Positions 57,516 to 64,000 of a stretch of DNA of 64,000 bases are shown here, in pieces. Position 1 is the first letter of the stretch, and each line of letters starts with the position of its first letter. The position numbers and the translations under genes were made by a program. Source of the stretch: Rhizophagus irregularis (lineage: Eukaryota > Glomeromycota > Glomeromycetes > Glomerales > Glomeraceae); NCBI RefSeq assembly GCF_026210795.1, contig NC_089436.1:1302001-1366000 (forward strand), in the 5' to 3' direction. Under the pieces are notes generated by a model. That model was not told where the DNA came from. It searched no databases and worked only from the letters and a program-made list of their open reading frames with translations.

Positions 57516-58127
57516 TTAAATTGAACGATTTGTGAAATTATACGAAAAATTATTAAAATCAATTTGTTGCTGTGGATGAGCAGCAGTGGTATTAGTGGTA
57601 TTATAATAAGTATCACCCAACCCATGTTGAGTAATACTATCATTATTATAATTTTGAATATTTGCCATTGGAACGGGTTGTGTTGTAATTAAATGATTCC
57701 CAATATTATCATGAAATGTTGCGTTTCTATCATAGTGTTGACAGAAAAGCTTTTTTAGTTTTTGTTTCAGGGTTTGTTCAAGATTGAGTTTTTGATATAT
57801 AGATAATGATTCGAAATCAAATTCTAATCCACGAAATCCATTTAAAATATTTTCTACTAAAGAGTGTGAAAGTAAGTTACACGTGACGTAATATTCTGTA
57901 GAAGAATCATTTGGATGCTGGTAAAAGAATTCGTGATTATGACGACCTTGATCATCAAAAGAAGAATCTTGCGGGATGATTGTACAAGTTACAAGATAAA
58001 AATTGTTATCATTTGGTGAGAAATGATAAAACTTTAAGTAGCTTAAAATTGACAGCTGAGCAACGTTAAAGGGATCACGTGATTCGCGGGACATAACGTC
58101 ATGAGGGTTCATGGTAGTGTTAGTCAT
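57516..58127 (-). CDS. X4: divergent member of the unrecognised X family
   Basis: Single-exon ORF of 203 aa from ATG at 58127 (MTNTTMNPHDVMSRESRDP); other in-frame ATGs follow at codons 6 and 12. Core at about residues 28-135: LSYLKFYHFSPNDNNFY, LVTCTIIPQDSSF, HEFFYQHPNDSSTEYYVTC, SHSLVENILN, LNLEQTLKQKLKKLFC. The C-terminal tail is N/T/Q-rich and ends with QQQIDFNNFSYNF, which matches the QQDDFNTF element beyond the X2 stop. X4 therefore shows the unshifted family C-terminus. The N-terminal polar tail is much shorter than in X1-X3. No membrane segment. Function unknown. Confidence 0.7.
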   Translation of the reverse strand: MTNTTMNPHDVMSRESRDPFNVAQLSILSYLKFYHFSPNDNNFYLVTCTIIPQDSSFDDQGRHNHEFFYQHPNDSSTEYYVTCNLLSHSLVENILNGFRGLEFDFESLSIYQKLNLEQTLKQKLKKLFCQHYDRNATFHDNIGNHLITTQPVPMANIQNYNNDSITQHGLGDTYYNTTNTTAAHPQQQIDFNNFSYNFTNRSI

Positions 58128-58129
58128 TA

Positions 58130-59500
58130 ACTAAAAATTAAAGTTTAATTAGATCAGAAACGTAGAATTGTATCATTTGAAAGAACTAAACGAAATTAGA
58201 AAATTTTTTCTGTCATTAAATTTTTTTCAGACTTATTTTTTTTTTTTGAAATATCGGTGTATTATTTATTATTTTTTTATAGCTGATATGAGACTTTTTG
58301 CGTAATTTATGGCTTATAATTAAATGTAATCATATTTGGACATTGTTAAATGACAAACTTTAAAATAATGTACTTTAACTAAATTGGTTTAATGCGTATA
58401 TGGTAAATGATATAAACTAAATTAGATTAATGCATAAAATTACGTATAATAAATTAATTAATTATACCAATTTTAAAAGAAATAAGACCGCGTTGGAGTT
58501 ATTCAGTTTCAAATTATAATACAAAAATTATTTTCTTTGTTTTACTTTCATCGTTTTTTATTATCGCTCAGGATTTTATAATTAGAAATGCTTAATAATG
58601 GTTGGTGTAACATCAACAAGAAATTTCGCTAAATAGGTCGATCGAAAAATATGTACAGTATATTTATTTATTTATTTATTATTTTTCATAAAGCTTAGAT
58701 TTGTTATTTTTAGCAAATCTATTATTTTGTTTTAAAAAAAAAATGTACATTATATTCAAGACTTTCCTCTGGTATCCTAAGCAAACATAATGAATGGAAA
58801 AATAACATACATAATACATAATACATAATATACAAAATATAAGGTGTTGCCTAAAGTTGATTTATTTGATGACGTGATATCAAGTAAACTAGTTGTAATA
58901 TACATGACAGTTGCAAACTAATTAATGACTTTGAAATATCCGGTTGAATTTAAATTATAATAATGAGGCTTAGTCGGGATTATTTTTAATATCAAATTTA
59001 TTTTTATTTTTATGTATTAATATATACTGTATATATATATATATACGTTAATTTTTTCTAAAAATATAACCTAATAAGTATATATATTTTTCTTTTATTA
59101 AATTAATTCTGCCAAATAAACACATGAACGGTTTGCATTGAAAAGTATTTGCTCTAAACAATGAGATCTTTCAACATGCATTTGTTCACTTGTGACAAAA
59201 AAGTAATGATATTGACTACAATACAAAACACAACAAAAAAAAAATAAAAAATTCTTTGTCTTAAAAAACCTTTGTAAAATTGAGCTGAGACAGTGATTGC
59301 AACAAAGACATAGTTAAATGGAGATAAAAATGGAAATAGTTGAATGAGTCAGGTTGAGTCAAGAATTCTTTAGTTGATGCGGGCCAAAAATCATTCGTTA
59401 ATTTTATTAATTTTACCCGGACTTGAGTAAGTCAAACAGATAATCCTATTTTAGTTAGGCTACTTAAAAAAAATTTAGCCGATTTGTATTACAAGTGGTG
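58130..59500. other. Gene-free spacer upstream of X4
   Basis: AT-rich. Microsatellite-like ACATAATACATAATACATAA at 58805-58830 and (TA)n at 59030-59045. No gene. Confidence 0.45.
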
Positions 59501-59504
59501 CATA

Positions 59505-59690
59505 AATTATGGTTCTTTGTTGGAGAGGAATTACGAATATGTCATGAACAATATAAACAGATTTTAATTCTATACATAGACATTTTCTCAGGGGTTTACA
59601 TTGATTCAATCGATACTAAAATTGCAGACATTTGACAGACCTGTCAATAAAAAAGCCGAAATTTCCGTCATTTGTTACAGGAATTTATTA
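59505..59690 (+). pseudogene. Kinase-family exon-2 relic
   Basis: Plus-strand pieces: LCWRGI-x-NM at about 59515-59545 (from LCWRDIVDM) and IDSIDTKIAD at 59608-59632, followed by decayed GP-x-DKQ sequence. Stops and deletions between. Not functional. Confidence 0.55.
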
Positions 59691-60060
59691 ATCCAATTAT
59701 GTATATAATTTTGAGAGTAATGAGTACACCTTGTAGCTGGGGTTGTAGTACCTAATACGTCATTACATCATGTAGGTTACTTTTAGATGTTTTTGCCGCT
59801 TATATGTATGGGGTAGTAATGTAATAATCGTATTTGACGTTATTATTTGACGTTATTATATGACATATGCTGTATCATGTGTTGTATACCATATTGTATG
59901 CCGCAATATGTCGTATGCCGTACATCGTTCTTTGATAGATCAAACTTTGTGTAATATTTTTTTTTATAATACTTTCGATTAAAAAAATAAACTAACTTAA
60001 ATTATCTAATTCAAATTATGCAAATCTCCTTCAGTTAACAACACATTTGGGTGAATTAAG
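59691..60060. other. Gene-free, short-motif repetition
   Basis: TTTGACGTTATTA occurs twice and ATATGACATATG / GTATGCCG-type motifs several times at 59830-59930. No gene. Confidence 0.4.
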
Positions 60061-60069
60061 TGGTAGTAT

Positions 60070-60325
60070 AGATTGTTTGCCGGTTAGCCAGTTGCACTTC
60101 CATTTTTCGTGGTTTTCCTCTTGACCATTAGTCTTGCAATAAAAATATTCTTTTGCGCTCCTTTTTCATAATATTCTCAGATTTCTGAAAAGGGTTTTGT
60201 ATTTTTTGAATTTTTGATAGGATTATCTTTTTATCAATTGTTTGTCTGAGGAAACCATAATTTCCTCGTTTTCATCAGAAACTGGTCTTTTACCTTTTCT
60301 CGAACTATTTTTTCCATGATTCATG
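60070..60325 (-). pseudogene. Short unrecognised ORF relic
   Basis: The minus strand from about 60325 reads MNHGKNSSRKGKRPVSDENE then EIMVSSDKQLIKR and a stop. A frame with KEYFYCKTNGQEENHEKW follows nearer 60100. Basic and acidic blocks look protein-derived (possibly a transposon protein), but no family is recognised. Confidence 0.3.
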
Positions 60326-60329
60326 AGTA

Positions 60330-61310
60330 AAGAAAATAAAAAGTTTGTGAAAATACATATTACATATCGCGTATTCACGTTAATTTAAAGAAATATCTGC
60401 CATACATGTAATTTTTAATTTTATACATTTACAGCAATTTAGCAATTTCGCTCAAAATAAGATACCTCTTATATTTGGTCCTTATGCTGGGCTTTATCCT
60501 ATATTATAAAATTTGATAAACATTTAATTTATAATTTTTTTATTTTATACGTAGATGGTGTAACAAACATAATTTTAACATAATCTCGTCATATTTTTTT
60601 TTATAGATAATAGTACTTAAAATTTTTTTTTTTTTTTACAATTGGAAATTATTAAAGCTCACCGATGATAAGCTATTGACTTTTTTTTTGTGTAAAATGC
60701 GAAAAATTGTTTTTATATCCAAATTTGATACAACTTATTTATTTCGCAATAATCAAATAGTGTGATTTATTATCTCAGATTAAATTAAATATATATATAT
60801 ATTATTCATTTTATTTAAATATTGCATTTTTTTTTTATATAAAAAATAAAGTGGCATAAGTAATATCTTAAATAAATACGGGATATTATATTGTTTTTCT
60901 CATCAAAATTTGTCATATACCATCATAAAAAGGAAAGAAAATTTTTCCTTGATATTAATGATAATTTGATAATTTCGTATTATGATTAACAAAATAAGAA
61001 ATTGAAGTAAACAGATAATTGGTTATCATTTGAATAATATCAATTTATATAATTGAACATTAGACATCCAATTGGATAATTGGATATATGCACGTCCAAA
61101 TCCAATTAGATAATGTCCGCATCGTCCCAAATGTCAAATTGAACGGATAGTCCAACACTGTATTGAGTGATATATCTCAATTTAAATTTCAACAGCATTA
61201 AATAGTACGTTTATGACCATGATTGTGACAAAGTTTATTGGTTCATAATTATAAATTGAAGAAGCTTCGTTGAAACTGACTAATTTGAAAAATGGTTGTG
61301 AATGTTTCAA
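60330..61310. other. Gene-free AT-rich spacer
   Basis: Poly-T tracts and (TA)n at 60790-60800. CCAATTGGATAATTGGAT palindromic repetition at 61065-61110. No gene. Confidence 0.45.
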
Positions 61311-61311
61311 T

Positions 61312-61412
61312 CCGGGATCCGGATAAATTCAGATCGGATAATCAGATCGGATATCCGGATAATCCGCCGATATCAATAGTAAACGAATATCCGGATAAAT
61401 TCGGATTGGATA
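61312..61412. repeat. ATCCGGATA palindromic cluster
   Basis: Six or more copies of ATCCGGAT / GATCGGATA / ATTCGGAT in about 100 bp, directly next to the MITE copy at 61415. Similar in style to the clusters at 8.7 and 26.3 kb. Confidence 0.6.
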
Positions 61413-61414
61413 AT

Positions 61415-61560
61415 ATTTTAGGGGGTGGGATTAAGCAGAATCTTACGTAACACAAAATTTAACATTTTTATTGGTTAAAATTAGTATATGTATAAATTGA
61501 ATAATTGGTTAAAAAAGATCTGGTGGGGGATAAAGCTTCTTATAGAACTAATATTAGTTA
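61415..61560. mobile_element. Candidate MITE (ATTAGCTAATAT family), copy 2
   Basis: Reverse-orientation copy of 22630-22795: ATATTTTAGGGGGTGGGATT, AAAATTTAACATTTTTATTG, AAAAAGATCTGGTGGGGG, ending ACTAATATTAGTTAATATAT. No ORF. Confidence 0.55.
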
Positions 61561-62680
61561 ATATATGTCACTGTCCTAACGGATATCCGATAAAATGGTT
61601 AACGGATTGACACACTATTCATTTTATAACATGCGCGTAACACTAACTACTAAGTGAACTTCCTATTATTTTAGCTAACCGAAATTTTATCGAAGGTTTC
61701 CTAATAGCGCGAATGGTGATTTTTCCGAAATTTCCGTTTGAATAGTTTTTTTTTAAGATTCTATGTCACGTGTTTATAATTTTCAGCTAATTTTTCCCCG
61801 TATATTATGAAATTAGCTATAACGTTTCGCGAATTAATTCTATCAATAGACGTATCACAAAAACTGAAATATTTACGTCATGTGTAGAAAATTAGTTAAT
61901 AAAGAAATTTTTCAACCCATCCACCTAAAGCAAAGTAAACGGATGAGTTGATAATTAAAAATTTGGTGTAGAATTACTTATTGCAGGACCCAGGAATGGG
62001 CAAAAAAAAAATTTATTATTAGCTCTAAGATCTCGTTCAGGGCCGAAATTACAATAATTCCGGCTGGTGTCTAAAGAAGGAAATAATTTCCTGACTAGAA
62101 TTATCAAAAATTATCCATATAAGGAAGGATCTACGTGATTATTCTACGAACTTCTACACGTTACCAATCGTTACCTACATGAGACTTTTCCGGGGTCCTC
62201 TTATTATTGCCGAAATTAATTTGCTTTCTCTTATCTGAAGAATTTGCATCAGAAGAACTTGAATATTTCTTTTTATAAAGGATTCGAATATTGGGGATTC
62301 TCGGAAAATTGACTGAGAAATGGTATATTCAGGAAAACGCCATTTAGGAAAAGGTCCGACAAGGTTGTAAATTATTATAGTTTGTAATTACATTAGACAA
62401 TCTATATTATATATTATTATATCAACATGAATAAATGTATTATAAAAAGAATAATATTATTAGGAGGTTTGTTACATGAATACATCAACAAACCTTTAAG
62501 TTTGTACTATGTATCATTTCAAAATAAAGTTTAGCCGTTCCTATTTTAATAAAATAGATTAGAGTTTATATAATCTTTGTCAATATTGATACAAAAAATA
62601 GATGAGACAAACTGATTTATTTGTATTAATAATTATCTTCCGTTTTTTAAATAATATTAGTGCTGAACCTTCCGTTAAAT
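61561..62680. other. Gene-free spacer with decayed R1 block
   Basis: 61980-62200 resembles 3960-4080 (TTATTAGCTCTA, TTCAGGGCC, AATTATCAAAAA, AAGGATCTACG). The remainder has no recognisable feature. Confidence 0.4.
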
Positions 62681-62875
62681 CAGTCTTAGAAATATATAAT
62701 GTAATAAATTTTTGAAGTAAACGAAAATTCTTAAAGTGTTGAGAATTGAAGTCATGCATAATTAATTACATATCAATACGCAAAAGATATATTATTGTAT
62801 TTATTATATATGTTGGATTAAATATTAATTAAGATTTAAAAAAAAAGAATTTGGAAAAGGAATAAAGGAATGAAA
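62680..62875 (-). other. 3' module remnant before kinase relic
   Basis: GTAATAAATTTTTGAAG, GCATAATTAATTACATATCA and GGAAAAGGAATAAAGG recall the shared 3' module, in the position expected downstream of the kinase relic at 62880-63910. Confidence 0.35.
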
Positions 62876-62879
62876 TTTT

Positions 62880-63910
62880 TAAATCTAACGCTTCAAGATC
62901 CAGAATTTAATTTCTTCGACAATATCAAAAATTGATTTATAAATCCAACAAATCCAACGGATCTATTACATACTGTTTCGGCTCAAATATCCCAAACATT
63001 GCAGAAATACTACTAAAAAGTGAAAACATCGGCCAATTCGGTCATGCATCAAAGAACTCATAACGGTTTCATTAAAGGTTATCCTAAAACGATTAGATAA
63101 TTCTCAGAATATAAACCAAAAATTTGTAATCAAATAGATATTTATAATATTAGTACATAACATAGTAGAGCGAAAACTAATCTCTTCGGCAAGTCAAATT
63201 GATTAGACCCTAACATTCGTAAAGATAAGAGGCTAATATCATTGTAAATACTTCGAATCTACGTAACTACGAAAAATTTTTTTAAGAGGAATTCGAACCG
63301 TCCTTTCCGAAATCTTTACATTGGTGTAAAATAATTTTTGAAGAAATTTTTAACCAGGAAAATTTACAATTAACATTGAATGAGTTAGCATATAACATTG
63401 CAACATTATATAAGTCAATCAAGTATAACATTTACGCGATCGGACCAGATTACCCCGAGCGACCAAGATCCATATTCATAATATCTCTAAGACTCAACAC
63501 AATTTAGTTATGCGTAAATTGAAATAACTATGTAACATTTTTGTTAAAAAGTATTAATAAAATTAATTCATAAAAAATTTGAAGTGGTGGCGTTTTTATT
63601 TCATACTTACTTGATTTACGAATTTTTGATTTATATTCTGAGTGTATCTAAAATCGCTTTAGGATGATCTTAATGTGACATTACGAGCTAATTTGAACCT
63701 TTATAGTCGAAAGTGCCTCGTTTATTAGTATATTCAATAAGTCGAAATCAATCCACTCAAAGTAGTCTGTGCTATTACAAATTTACAATATCGCAATTTT
63801 GCATCACGCAACGGCAGTTCGTTGACTAATTTACAATCTGAACAATTACCGTATGTAAAAGTCTTATTATTATGATGAGATCCCGAGACCCGGAGGTCAG
63901 TCGGGGTGTT
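62880..63910 (-). pseudogene. Kinase-family pseudogene, rearranged
   Basis: Minus strand: 63900-63595 is a decayed exon 1 (the CCCGAGACCCGGAGGTC start region as in kinase B, the cysteine module with indels, then the DFVNQ|GTAAGT-type donor at about 63608 still recognisable). 62885-63000 is a decayed exon-2 end (NQF ... SNLE and LGNW regions). Between them lies inserted or shuffled sequence, including a second NQF-region piece at 63175-63210 and a plus-strand exon-1 end at 63065-63140. No open frame remains. Confidence 0.62.
63065..63140 (+). pseudogene. Inverted kinase exon-1 end fragment
   Basis: The plus strand reads IKVILKRLDNSQNINQKFVI, the end of exon 1 with the VAIK-type Lys, in opposite orientation to the surrounding pseudogene. 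It is only about 25 codons long. Confidence 0.7.
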
Positions 63911-64000
63911 TTGTTTCTTTTATTTGCTTTTTTATGCTTTAAAAAATTTTTTTTAACAAGAATGAGAACGGGCTATATTTCTAATAAGATGCTATTTTTA

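Noticed and set aside
63285-63300. GGTTCGAATTCC on the minus strand as a tRNA T-arm
   Set aside because: The flanking bases do not form a T-stem, and no acceptor or anticodon arm can be folded around it.

Overview
The window looks like nuclear DNA of an arbuscular mycorrhizal fungus (Glomeromycotina, Rhizophagus-like). It is strongly AT-rich, has short GT-AG introns and contains a TTAGGG-type telomeric tract. It is dominated by a kinase-fold family typical of that lineage: an N-terminal CX2C-X9-CX2C / WTSGN / IDEFI module in exon 1, fused across a phase-0 intron to a kinase-like domain. The assignment rests on recognition of these families, not on a search.

Two protein families recur. Family K (kinase-like, two exons, about 410-425 aa) has five near-full-length members: A 1265-2598 (-), B 15051-16411 (-), C 28869-30224 (+), D 35032-36362 (-) and E 47956-49750 (+). 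There are also broken or fragmentary copies at 10.7, 11.1, 17.1, 17.8, 23.0, 39.1, 45.4, 59.5 and 62.9-63.9 kb. Only A, C and D read as intact. B has lost its ATG and E has a TAG in exon 1. In all five, the HRD catalytic Asp is replaced (HGN, HGH or HGY), so the family is best read as pseudokinases. Family X (single exon, about 200-230 aa, unrecognised, conserved core between polar N/Q/S/T-rich tails) has four members: X1 6560-7246, X2 24479-25135, X3 40948-41631 and X4 57516-58127, all (-).

Layout. The A-X1 block (about 0.55-8.7 kb) and the D-X3 block (about 32.4-43.7 kb) are a segmental duplication. The D copy carries extra insertions: a 2-kb element with CCCTATAAAAA inverted ends at 32.6-34.7 kb and a 365-bp foldback element at 42.9 kb. 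Upstream of X1 and X3 there is K-type 3' flank followed directly by K-type 5' flank with no K coding sequence between, which I read as ghost K loci. K and X genes share a recognisable 3' flanking module. The 1-0.5 kb and 13-14.4 kb stretches are homologous, and a 314-bp MITE in the second has an empty site in the first.

The spaces between genes hold decayed genes and mobile DNA. These are a PHP-domain pseudogene (19.5-20.9 kb), a Tc1/mariner transposase relic (44.6 kb), several unrecognised frameshifted ORFs (12.2-12.7, 55.7-56.1 and 33.1-33.8 kb), at least eight MITE or foldback elements, an interstitial telomeric tract inside an inverted repeat (31.1 kb), and long featureless AT-rich stretches (18.0-19.5, 51-55.5, 58.2-62 kb). 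No tRNA, rRNA, CRISPR array or conserved housekeeping gene was seen.
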